A stretch of 10,474 bases of DNA from positions 1 to 10,474 of the forward strand of contig JAIELM010000124.1 in the NCBI GenBank assembly GCA_019752975.1. Direction: 5' to 3'. Within the stretch, counting starts at the first letter, position 1, and each line of letters begins with the position of its first letter. The translations under genes and the position numbers were made by a program. Of the stretch, positions 1 through 7,223 are shown in pieces. Under the pieces are notes generated by a model that was not told where the DNA came from, did no database searches, and was given only the letters and a program-made list of their open reading frames with translations. Source of the stretch: Undibacterium sp. Its GTDB lineage: Bacteria; Pseudomonadota; Gammaproteobacteria; Burkholderiales; Burkholderiaceae_D.

Positions 1-101
1 AACCATAGTAACAATCCACCAATGCCAAAAACGCTAAAGCTAATAGCAGTCGCAATTAAGCGCCAACAACAATCACATTGGTGCATAAATTTTCTAGACA
101 T
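1..101 (-). CDS. Acyltransferase (lysophospholipid acyltransferase-like), start only, runs off left edge
   Basis: Only about 33 N-terminal residues are visible. The ATG at 101-99 opens a frame beginning MSRKFMHQCDCCWRL, followed by a hydrophobic stretch (IATAISFSVFGIGGLLLW) ending at the window edge. The ATG overlaps the stop of the upstream chain length factor gene by 8 bases (ATGTCTAG), the usual arrangement for translational coupling. In aryl polyene clusters the gene after the chain length factor commonly encodes a membrane-associated 1-acyl-glycerol-3-phosphate-type acyltransferase whose N-terminus has this shape: a short basic/Trp-Arg segment, then a Phe/Gly/Leu-rich membrane helix. The identification is inferred from that position and the N-terminal pattern; the catalytic HX4D motif lies outside the window. 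A second in-frame ATG at 86-84 is possible but would lose the overlap. Confidence 0.6.
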   Translation of the reverse strand, partial: MSRKFMHQCDCCWRLIATAISFSVFGIGGLLLW

Positions 102-894
102 GACGTGACCATGTCCAACGGCGAGTTGCACAATGGCGCGTTAAATACCTTTGTCGGCCCAATTGAAATCGTAGAATTGCCAAACCAGCAGGGAGTAACT
201 TGTTTTCGCTGTCGTCGGTTATTGGACTTGCGCCTGGTTCTAGCGCTTCCCAATGTAAGCACAAACTATCGGACGAATTTGCAGCCTTGATTAACCAAGC
301 AAAAGCATACGGTTGCTCATCACTATCTTCAAAGCGCTGAAACAGTGGTGGTAGCTTTTGCTCCGCGACGACCAACAATACTTCAGACGCGCCGTCGGCG
401 AGTAAGCTACAGGCTTCAATCACGGCATGTTCTACACTGCTCGCACCGGCAGCGAGTGCCAAATGATTGGCATGGTCCTGCCGCGCAATAGAGAATAAAC
501 CCGCAGTCGCGTTATGCACAGCCGAACTAAATCCTATAGGAGAAATCGATCCTCCAGCTGACTCCACATTGGGGTCGACCGCCGCATCATGCAGGAGTAA
601 CTCGGAGATCAATTCTAGCGACAAAGCCACATCGCCATGACGTGAACAAAAAATCGTCGGCACATCTCTCGCATCGCCTAGGCAAGCATAAGCCACTTCC
701 AATGCCATGCGTCCCAAAAACCGTGCTCGCCGTCTCAGCAGCGCAGGCATAGCCGCCACTTTTGGGGGGGTATCGTCTACCTTGATGAGGGGATTTGTGG
801 ACAATAACCAAGCTTCCCAATCCAGATCAGATACTAAGCCAGGCGCCCACTGCGTATGTTTGGAAATGCTGAATTTGACGCTTTGATTGTGCAT
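94..894 (-). CDS. Beta-ketoacyl synthase-like chain length factor of an aryl polyene-type cluster
   Basis: A 266-residue protein resembling the short beta-ketoacyl-synthase-like N-terminal family (Pfam Ketoacyl-synt_2), annotated as chain length factor in aryl polyene clusters. Such proteins pair with a full ketosynthase and help set polyene length rather than condense by themselves. Visible marks are M-P-x-L-L-R-R-R (49-56), the FCSRHGD block (82-88), SPIGFSSAVHNATAG (118-132) and the ALAAG/EHAVIEA region (146-161). Around VHNATAG, where an active ketosynthase carries its nucleophilic Cys (TACS-like motif), there is no Cys, which fits a non-condensing role. The frame stays open upstream to a TTG at 1029, but the ATG at 894 is preferred because a good promoter lies at 958-986, inside the extension. 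The ribosome site is weak. It is probably the first gene of a leftward operon, with the acyltransferase start overlapping its end. A run of seven C (coding strand) lies in codons 42-44. Confidence 0.86.
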   Translation of the reverse strand: MHNQSVKFSISKHTQWAPGLVSDLDWEAWLLSTNPLIKVDDTPPKVAAMPALLRRRARFLGRMALEVAYACLGDARDVPTIFCSRHGDVALSLELISELLLHDAAVDPNVESAGGSISPIGFSSAVHNATAGLFSIARQDHANHLALAAGASSVEHAVIEACSLLADGASEVLLVVAEQKLPPLFQRFEDSDEQPYAFAWLIKAANSSDSLCLHWEALEPGASPITDDSENKLLPAGLAILRFQLGRQRYLTRHCATRRWTWSRHV

Positions 895-957
895 TGTAAT
901 TAATGAAAAATAAAGGGGTGTTTTGTTGCGAAAATGCTGATAAAAAGCGTCGGCGAG

Positions 958-986
958 ATCATAACATGCGCTACTTGATAACTCAA
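958..986 (-). promoter_or_regulatory. Sigma70-type promoter of the chain length factor operon
   Basis: On the minus strand TTGAGT (986-981) and TATGAT (963-958) are separated by exactly 17 bases, matching 4 of 6 and 5 of 6 consensus positions. Transcription would begin near 951, giving a leader of about 57 bases before the ATG at 894. This placement argues against the upstream TTG start at 1029. It is recognised by pattern only. Confidence 0.5.
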
Positions 987-1093
987 TTAACACAACTTGT
1001 GAGAACACGCTAAACTTACTGACTGCCAATAGTTAGTTTCTGACTATTCACGATTATGGCATTCTGGATCCACATAAAATTTTAATGTTAAAT

Positions 1094-1099
1094 TATAAT
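1094..1099 (+). promoter_or_regulatory. TATAAT box in the divergent AT-rich region, candidate -10 of the GGDEF-EAL gene
   Basis: A perfect TATAAT lies 45 bases before the ATG at 1145, within the palindrome AATTATAATT (1091-1100), so the same hexamer also reads on the minus strand. No good -35 is present at normal spacing; TCCACA at 1069-1074 matches 4 of 6 but needs a 19-base spacer. An activator-dependent promoter or simple AT-richness are alternatives. Confidence 0.3.
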
Positions 1100-1127
1100 T
1101 ATTTTTACTAAAAATCTCATGCAGTAA

Positions 1128-1137
1128 CACCTCCTTA
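1128..1137. promoter_or_regulatory. CACCTCCTTA: copy of the 16S rRNA anti-Shine-Dalgarno tail (plus) or perfect Shine-Dalgarno (minus)
   Basis: On the plus strand these ten bases, 7 bases before the ATG at 1145, are identical to the common 3' end of bacterial 16S rRNA. Read on the minus strand they are TAAGGAGGTG, an ideal ribosome site, followed 7 bases later by an ATG (1120-1118) opening a ten-codon frame, MRFLVKIIII, that stops at 1088. The bases also sit in a small inverted repeat, ACCT-CCTT-AGGT (1129-1140). The GGDEF-EAL gene itself has no normal ribosome site. Whether this is a leader peptide signal, an RNA control element or chance cannot be told from sequence. Confidence 0.4.
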
Positions 1138-1144
1138 GGTTCAC

Positions 1145-3247
1145 ATGAATTTACCATCAAAGAAAACTTCAGTCTTAAAAAGAATCGGCTTACGCCTGAC
1201 GCTGAGCTATACCGTGATTTTGGCGCTCTTTATTGGCGTGTCGGTGCTGACCGCGGTTCAATTGCAAGGTATGTCGGTGCGGCACGATCACTATGCTAAG
1301 AATGATCTCAAGCGACTACTAGACATCCAATATGTCAGCCTAGAGACGGAAGGGATAGGCTTAGAATTTTTGATCAAATTCGCCAATGTGCAACAACAGA
1401 CTATGCCGGATTATGCCTCTATAGACGAGCAAGCCAAGCATCTTGATATGCTGATGGAGCAACTGCGAGGGCAAGTTCAAGATATCGAAGAAAAAGCCAG
1501 TTTATTGGAAGTGATCGCTAAACACGCAGCCTTCCGCGCGAGTTACTTTGAGGTGCTAGACGATTTGGAATTAAACGGTGTGCAGTCAGCGAGAAAGCTT
1601 TACTTTGAACGTACCGAAGCCTTACGAATCGCCTTAGTAAAAGAGTCTAAAGTATTACTTGAAAAAGAAAAACGTGAGATTCAAAGGCGTCAGGCGGAAG
1701 AGCAAGTGGCTTTGGAGAACATGCAACTGCAAGTATTTTTCTTGTCTTTGTGTGCCATTGTGATCGGCGCTAAATTGGCGTATATCACCCGTCGTGCAGT
1801 GGTTCAGCCTTTGGGGATTTTGGAAGCCAGTGCACTCGATTTTGCCGCTGGAAATTATAGTCATAAGGTACCAGAACTCAATACCATTGAAGTAGCACGG
1901 GTGGGACGCGCGTTTAATAATATGGTCGAGGCTATTGCAGTTCGTGAGCGTGAAATTGAGCAACTTGCCTATTATGATGGACTAAGCCATTTGCCCAATC
2001 GTACCAAGTTTTACAAGCATTTTCATGAAGTAAAGTTAATCGATCACTGCTTGATTTTGATGGACATTGCGCGTCTAAAAATCGTCAATGAAACACTAGG
2101 ATTTAGTACCGGCGATAGCATTATCTTGGAAGCTTCAAAACGCCTTTCACAAGTGGCGCAGAATTTTTCTGGGAATGTACAGTACTTAGCAAAATTTAGC
2201 GGTGGAATGTTTGTATTGCTACTTAAATCAGGGGAAAAGTCATTGATCGAACAAACGATCAAAGCGATACAAGATCAAATGGCAGAACCCATACATTGTG
2301 GTCAGCATGCAGTTGACGTGAGTTTGGTTTTTGGGATCGCGGTCGTCGGAACCAAGACCACCACTCTAGAGGGCTTAGTACGCAATGCAGAGATCGCGCT
2401 TTATGTGGCAAAAGCGCAAACCCGGGCAGTAGCTTGGTACTCGGATGCACAAGAAGAATCACGCCTAAGTCATTTAAGTTTAATTTCCGACCTAAGGACT
2501 GCCACGCACAGCCAACAATTACAGATATGGTTGCAGCCTAAGCTGCACTTGGCCGATATGTGCTCCTATGGTTTTGAGGCCTTGGTTCGTTGGCAGCATC
2601 CGACCAGAGGTTTCATTTCACCGGCAGAATTTATCCCTTTTGCTGAGCGTACTGGTTACATTCAATTTGTCACTAACTGGATGTTAGAGAACACGCTTGA
2701 ACTGCTCAGTCAGTGGAAAACCACTTATCCCCAATTGAGCATCGCAGTCAATATTAGTACGCTGGATTTACTTGATCGTCATTTTCCCGATCGCGTAAGA
2801 GAACTAATTAGAAAATATGCGATCAACCCTCAACTTCTTCATTTGGAGCTCACCGAGAGTGGCATTATGCAAGATCCAGATGGCGCAATTGAGTCACTAC
2901 AAAAACTGCGGGAAATCGGCTTGGGCTTATCGATCGATGATTTTGGAACTGGCCATTCTTCGCTGGCGTATTTGCAGAAATTACCCGTCACCGAATTAAA
3001 AATAGATCGTAGTTTTGTGATCAACATCGATCAACTCCCATCTACTCAACGTTTAGTAAAAACCATAGTAGAGATGGGACAAGGACTAGGTCTCAGTGTT
3101 ATCGCCGAGGGGATAGAAACGCAGGCAGAACGCGATACTTTGGAAGTCCTCGGTTGTGATGCCATGCAAGGGTATTTTGCTAGCAAACCATTACATGGCC
3201 CCGGTCTCCTGAAGTGGTTGACGGACAAGAATAGCTTGCCGCTGTAG
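1145..3247 (+). CDS. Membrane GGDEF-EAL protein, predicted cyclic-di-GMP phosphodiesterase with degenerate GGDEF
   Basis: A 700-residue protein predicted to degrade cyclic-di-GMP at the inner membrane. Order: basic N-terminus, membrane helix about 17-39, helical periplasmic sensor about 40-193 (four-helix-bundle-like, rich in Glu/Lys), second helix about 194-214, HAMP about 213-266, GGDEF about 272-433, EAL about 440-693. The GGDEF signature reads SGGMF (352-356) and the preceding inhibitory-site RxxD is absent, so cyclase activity is unlikely; the domain may bind GTP or act as a regulatory or dimer module. EAL motifs look intact: EALVRW (478-483), Asn536, ELTE (568-571), DDFGTG (598-603), KID (619-621), Glu655 and Gln675. 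The ATG at 1145 is the first in-frame start after a stop (TAG 1136-1138); a clear ribosome site is lacking. It is divergent from the polyene genes and 140 bases before the kinase gene, possibly co-transcribed with it. No terminator is visible after it. Confidence 0.93.
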   Translation: MNLPSKKTSVLKRIGLRLTLSYTVILALFIGVSVLTAVQLQGMSVRHDHYAKNDLKRLLDIQYVSLETEGIGLEFLIKFANVQQQTMPDYASIDEQAKHLDMLMEQLRGQVQDIEEKASLLEVIAKHAAFRASYFEVLDDLELNGVQSARKLYFERTEALRIALVKESKVLLEKEKREIQRRQAEEQVALENMQLQVFFLSLCAIVIGAKLAYITRRAVVQPLGILEASALDFAAGNYSHKVPELNTIEVARVGRAFNNMVEAIAVREREIEQLAYYDGLSHLPNRTKFYKHFHEVKLIDHCLILMDIARLKIVNETLGFSTGDSIILEASKRLSQVAQNFSGNVQYLAKFSGGMFVLLLKSGEKSLIEQTIKAIQDQMAEPIHCGQHAVDVSLVFGIAVVGTKTTTLEGLVRNAEIALYVAKAQTRAVAWYSDAQEESRLSHLSLISDLRTATHSQQLQIWLQPKLHLADMCSYGFEALVRWQHPTRGFISPAEFIPFAERTGYIQFVTNWMLENTLELLSQWKTTYPQLSIAVNISTLDLLDRHFPDRVRELIRKYAINPQLLHLELTESGIMQDPDGAIESLQKLREIGLGLSIDDFGTGHSSLAYLQKLPVTELKIDRSFVINIDQLPSTQRLVKTIVEMGQGLGLSVIAEGIETQAERDTLEVLGCDAMQGYFASKPLHGPGLLKWLTDKNSLPL

Positions 3248-3387
3248 ATGGCGTAACGCGACTAGCCATGAATTGGGTTGCGCATACGTCACGGCGAATT
3301 TGAACAGAAATCAAAAGCATCAATTTATGTTTTTTGTGGAATGTGTCAAAGGTAAATTTAGTTTGCTAAAAAAAGATCGGGTACTTC

Positions 3388-5991
3388 ATGACAGAATCCG
3401 CTGTTTTCGCAGAATATCATCGCTTTTTCAAACTCTCACTCGATCTTTTATTGATTGCAAAAGGTGACGGGACTGTCCTTCATGTTAATCCAGCATGGAC
3501 AAGTACGCTGGGTTTTGCGCCAGCTGAACTGCTAGGCTCATCTATTTTTAACTTCATCCTTGAGGAAGATCGTGCCTCCAGTATCTCTGCGGCTAAAGGC
3601 TTAACCGAGGGGCAAGACGTGGTGCAATTTGAAAACCGCTATCACGTCAAAACGGGTGGCTACCGTTGGATTTCTTGGAATGCCTCATTCATTGACGAAA
3701 CAGGAAATTTGTATGCAGCAGGACGGGATATTACTATTCAAAAAGAAGCGGCACTCGCCCTGCAACTGACCCAAGATAATTTGGCACATTTTCACCATGC
3801 AGTTGATCAGCATGCCATTGTTGCTATTACTGATGCTAAAGGGAAAATTGTTTCAGCGAATGAGCGATTTTGTGAGATTTCTCAATATAGTCGAGACGAA
3901 CTTATAGGACAAGATCATCGTCTTCTCAACAGTGGCTACCATACTAAAGAATTCATGACCCACTTATGGATGACGATTCGCTCTGGTCAAACCTGGCGCG
4001 GGGTGATTCGTAATCGTGCAAAAGACGGCACATTTTATTGGGTCAATACCACCATCTGCCCGCAATTGGGTTTGGATGGAAAACCGGCACAATATCTGTC
4101 GATTCGGGTCGATATTACCGAAGTCATCGCATTGGACGAAAGGGTGCGTCAAAGTGGAGAATTACTTTCGCAATTGTCAGCGCAGGTTCCCGGTGTACTC
4201 TATCAGTTCAAAATGAGTACTGATGGTCATGTCAGTTTTCCGTTTGCTAGCGAGATGATCCGGGATATCTACGAAGTCACGCCAGAACAGGTGAAAGAGG
4301 ATGCATCGCAGGTATTTAACTATATTCATCCGGATGATCTAAGTCAGATTCAAGCCAGTATTGTGGAATCTGCTCATTCGCTTGAAGATTGGAACTGTGA
4401 ATATCGCGTGATACTCCCACGACAATGCTTGCGTTGGCGTTCAGGTTCGTCGAGACCGCAACGCCTCAGTGACGGGAGTACGCTGTGGCACGGCTTGATT
4501 ACCGATGTCACCGAACGCAAACAATCAGAGGAGGTGTTGCGTGCCAGCGAACAAAAATTCCGAGTACTTTTTGAAGAGTCCTCGAATGCGCATTTATTGT
4601 TTGACGATACCGGCATTATCAATTGCAATCAGGCGGCCATTAATATGTTGGGTGCCAAAGATAAATTGCAAATTCTATCCCTACACCCTGCCGTACTATC
4701 GCCCGAATATCAACCCGACGGTGAACTGTCGATGGAAAAAAGTAAGTGCATGGATCAAATTGCGCGTGAGCAAGGAAGTCATCGCTTTGAATGGATGCAT
4801 CAAAAACTCGACGGCACATTATTCCCAGTCGATGTAATGCTCAGCCATGTCAGCTTACAGGGCAAACCAGCGATTCTAGTGGTGTGGCATGATTTGACGG
4901 TGCAGAGAGCCAACGAAAATGCGCTCAATGCCGCGCTTGCCTTACTAAAGACGACTCTAGATTCAATCAACGAGGGCATTCTTGTCGTCGCACTCGACCG
5001 AAAAATTTCTCTGTTTAATCAACGCTTTGCGGAGATTTGGCAACTTCCTCAAGCACTCCTTGCGCTACAGGATGATCAACGCACGCTAGGCTATGTGCTG
5101 GCGCAATTAAAAGAACCTGAACGCTTTATCGAGAAAGTGGAAGCCCTCTATACACAAACCGAGGCCATCAGTTCCGACATCATTGAGTTAAAAGATGGAC
5201 GAACAATCGAACGTTATTCACAACCTCAGATTTTCGCTGGAAAAACGGTAGGGCGTGTCTGGAGTTTTCGCGACATCACTCAACAAGTCGCCCTCGACAA
5301 AATGAAGAGTGAATTCATCTCTACCGTCAGTCACGAATTACGAACGCCGCTCACCTCTATCCGCGGCGGCCTAGGACTAGTTGCTAGCGGTGCCTTAGGT
5401 GGGGTGCCGGAGCCAGCCAAAAAAATACTTGAAATAGCGGGACGCAATAGTGAGCGGCTAACTAATCTGATTAACGATTTATTGGATATTGAAAAAATTC
5501 AAGCACTCACCACGCAATTAGAAATGAGCAGCATAGAACTGGGCAGCATTTTGCGGCAGTCAATTATCGATAACCAGAGCTACGCCGATTTGTATCGTGT
5601 TTCATTTCTCTTAGTGCCGCCTCCGACAAACACCCCTATCTTAGTTTTAGCCAATGCCGAGCGCTTGCTACAAGTCTTGGCTAATCTACTGTCTAACGCA
5701 GCTAAATTCTCGCCTATTGGTGGCATCATAGAGATCGCTGTAAGCTCAGATGATACGATGGTGAAAGTATCGGTCACCGATCAAGGACAAGGCATACCAC
5801 AAGAATTTTACCGACGTATTTTTCAGAAATTTTCCCAAGCGGACTCGTCCGACACCCGTCAAAAAGGCGGTACTGGTTTGGGACTGAACATCACCAAGAG
5901 TTTGATCGAAAAGATGGGTGGGGAAATTAGTTTCGAAAGCCAAGTGGGGTTTGGAACGACGTTTATATTTACCTTAAGTCGGGTGCAATGA
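3388..5991 (+). CDS. Soluble histidine kinase with five PAS domains
   Basis: An 867-residue sensor kinase without membrane segments, so probably cytoplasmic. Five PAS-like units can be traced: about 8-118, 132-248, 262-376, 384-505 and 514-632. The first three show typical PAS endings (GRDIT, VDIT, ITDVTERK); the third is of the PAS_3 kind with a YIHPDD block. HisKA spans about 635-703 with the phospho-acceptor His649 in VSHELRTPL. The ATPase domain (about 750-865) has N-box NLLSN (766-770), G1 DQGQGIP (798-804), F-box FQKFSQ and G2 GGTGLGL (827-833). There is no receiver or phosphotransfer domain and no response regulator in the window, so its partner is encoded elsewhere. The first PAS starts almost at the N-terminus, supporting the ATG at 3388; the ribosome site (CGGG, 6-9 bases upstream) is weak. 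It faces the acylation operon convergently, with 94 bases between. Confidence 0.92.
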   Translation: MTESAVFAEYHRFFKLSLDLLLIAKGDGTVLHVNPAWTSTLGFAPAELLGSSIFNFILEEDRASSISAAKGLTEGQDVVQFENRYHVKTGGYRWISWNASFIDETGNLYAAGRDITIQKEAALALQLTQDNLAHFHHAVDQHAIVAITDAKGKIVSANERFCEISQYSRDELIGQDHRLLNSGYHTKEFMTHLWMTIRSGQTWRGVIRNRAKDGTFYWVNTTICPQLGLDGKPAQYLSIRVDITEVIALDERVRQSGELLSQLSAQVPGVLYQFKMSTDGHVSFPFASEMIRDIYEVTPEQVKEDASQVFNYIHPDDLSQIQASIVESAHSLEDWNCEYRVILPRQCLRWRSGSSRPQRLSDGSTLWHGLITDVTERKQSEEVLRASEQKFRVLFEESSNAHLLFDDTGIINCNQAAINMLGAKDKLQILSLHPAVLSPEYQPDGELSMEKSKCMDQIAREQGSHRFEWMHQKLDGTLFPVDVMLSHVSLQGKPAILVVWHDLTVQRANENALNAALALLKTTLDSINEGILVVALDRKISLFNQRFAEIWQLPQALLALQDDQRTLGYVLAQLKEPERFIEKVEALYTQTEAISSDIIELKDGRTIERYSQPQIFAGKTVGRVWSFRDITQQVALDKMKSEFISTVSHELRTPLTSIRGGLGLVASGALGGVPEPAKKILEIAGRNSERLTNLINDLLDIEKIQALTTQLEMSSIELGSILRQSIIDNQSYADLYRVSFLLVPPPTNTPILVLANAERLLQVLANLLSNAAKFSPIGGIIEIAVSSDDTMVKVSVTDQGQGIPQEFYRRIFQKFSQADSSDTRQKGGTGLGLNITKSLIEKMGGEISFESQVGFGTTFIFTLSRVQ

Positions 5992-6085
5992 TCTTAGAAT
6001 TAGCCATGGACGGATAGCAGTAAAAACATCGCAATTCATGCACGTATAGATGATCTTATGCGGTCAATTGCCGTTTCTAAGTTGA

Positions 6086-7207
6086 TCAATGCTTAGGCGG
6101 AAGATTGCTGAACCAGTCCATTCTTGCCTGCCGTTCTACCACAGAAATAAAAACGAAATCCGGCTTAAAACGCTGCACCAGATCGGCTAGTAGTTCGGGC
6201 GTGGTGGCGTCATAGTGCAAGTGTAGGGTTTCACTAAAAGTCGCCGCCATGTAAGGAGTGACGGCCACTCCATAAGAGTCGTGCAGCCATAGAACTCGCT
6301 TTTGGTTTAATGCTTTTTTTGACTTGATCAGCATGGCAAGTCGTGGCGTGGCAATTTGTGGATTTCCTTCAGAGGCAAGCAGTTTTCCGCTGTTAAAGTC
6401 ATATTGTTCTGTGGGAATTTGTAATTGATCAAATTGCGTAGTCCCAAGGACTTTGATATACACATCCTTGTCGTGCAAAATGGCCGTCATACCGAGAAAG
6501 TTGGCCAGATCACCCGCAATGCGCTCATTGACAGCGGCCACTTCAGCATCCTCCGCTGCAAAAAATTGCATGCCTGCCTCGACACGATTCAGTTCTTTGG
6601 TGAATGCCGCAAATGCAATCCATGCTGCAAGACTATTCCAATGCGAATCGGTTTTGTAATAGAGCGGTACCGAAAAATGTTCCTTCGCCGCTTTTACCGC
6701 AGCCCTAGTATCGACGTACACGCCGGGTGCGGTGTTGGACAACAAGGTGTCAGCAGCGGAATGCGTAGCCGGTTTTACCCATGCTGGGAGGAACTCCGGA
6801 TAAATGGTTTGCTTGGTTGGGAACAGCATGATCTTGAACGCCTGCACGCCGTGTCCATGCATCCAGTCGGCCCATGCCTTGGTAGCTATCCCGATTTTTT
6901 GCACCGCCACGATGTCTTGGGGAGACGCACCAGTGCGGGTTACACTCAACTCATTGGCATAGCGGTCACCAAGGTAGAGCCAATCATCCTTTCCTATTAC
7001 CACTTGATCTGGTGCTAGGGAAATCCCGGCCTGGTAAAAAATATTGCTAATCCAAGGTAAGGCAAAGTCGAGGCTATACAGCGCGGCTTTGTTCCATGTG
7101 ATCGTGTTACTTTGGTGTCTTAGGATTTTTAAACCGAGATTGATGGCGGGTACGACAGCGATCAAAATCAGGAATGAAAGAACAAAACGATAGGCCATTT
7201 TTTTCAT
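6086..7207 (-). CDS. AlgX/AlgJ-like SGNH O-acetyltransferase, periplasmic
   Basis: A 373-residue protein of the alginate O-acetylation AlgX/AlgJ type, expected to put acetyl groups on an extracytoplasmic polymer. After MKKMAYRF comes a hydrophobic segment (about 9-27), a signal peptide or membrane anchor. Family marks: GKDDWLYLG (72-80), FPTKQTIYPEFLP (129-141), the Asp-His pair in TDSHWN (186-191), GDLANFLG (232-239) and the serine block HDSYG (309-313). Asp187, His189 and Ser311 form the likely catalytic triad. The start at 7207 is chosen because GGTGA lies 8 bases upstream; ATG 7213 is also possible, and a GTG at 7252 would overlap the preceding gene by 29 bases. It is the last gene of the operon, 16 bases after the MBOAT gene, and most likely receives acyl groups from it. 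No intrinsic terminator is seen between it and the convergent kinase gene. Confidence 0.88.
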   Translation of the reverse strand: MKKMAYRFVLSFLILIAVVPAINLGLKILRHQSNTITWNKAALYSLDFALPWISNIFYQAGISLAPDQVVIGKDDWLYLGDRYANELSVTRTGASPQDIVAVQKIGIATKAWADWMHGHGVQAFKIMLFPTKQTIYPEFLPAWVKPATHSAADTLLSNTAPGVYVDTRAAVKAAKEHFSVPLYYKTDSHWNSLAAWIAFAAFTKELNRVEAGMQFFAAEDAEVAAVNERIAGDLANFLGMTAILHDKDVYIKVLGTTQFDQLQIPTEQYDFNSGKLLASEGNPQIATPRLAMLIKSKKALNQKRVLWLHDSYGVAVTPYMAATFSETLHLHYDATTPELLADLVQRFKPDFVFISVVERQARMDWFSNLPPKH

Positions 7208-7223
7208 TGTCATGGTCACCGAT

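Noticed and set aside
895..1029. N-terminal extension of the chain length factor from a TTG start at 1029
   Set aside because: The extension contains the best promoter candidate (958-986) and its residues do not resemble the family; the ATG at 894 gives the normal length.
1088..1120. MRFLVKIIII micro-frame as a confirmed gene
   Set aside because: The ribosome site is ideal, but ten codons, no good minus-strand promoter and AT-rich composition are not enough; it is kept only as a finding.
3273..3467. A 64-codon plus-strand frame between the two signalling genes
   Set aside because: It runs into the kinase gene in another frame and has no ribosome site or recognisable sequence.
5990..6088. 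Inverted repeat TGATC-TTAGAA / TTCTAAG-TTGATCA in the convergent gap as a shared terminator
   Set aside because: The arms are about 75 bases apart, interrupted, and have no T-run on either strand.
6425..7018. A 197-codon open frame on the plus strand
   Set aside because: It lies wholly antisense to the AlgX/J-like gene, across its conserved motif region; its Cys/Arg/His-rich product shows no domain and no ribosome site is evident.
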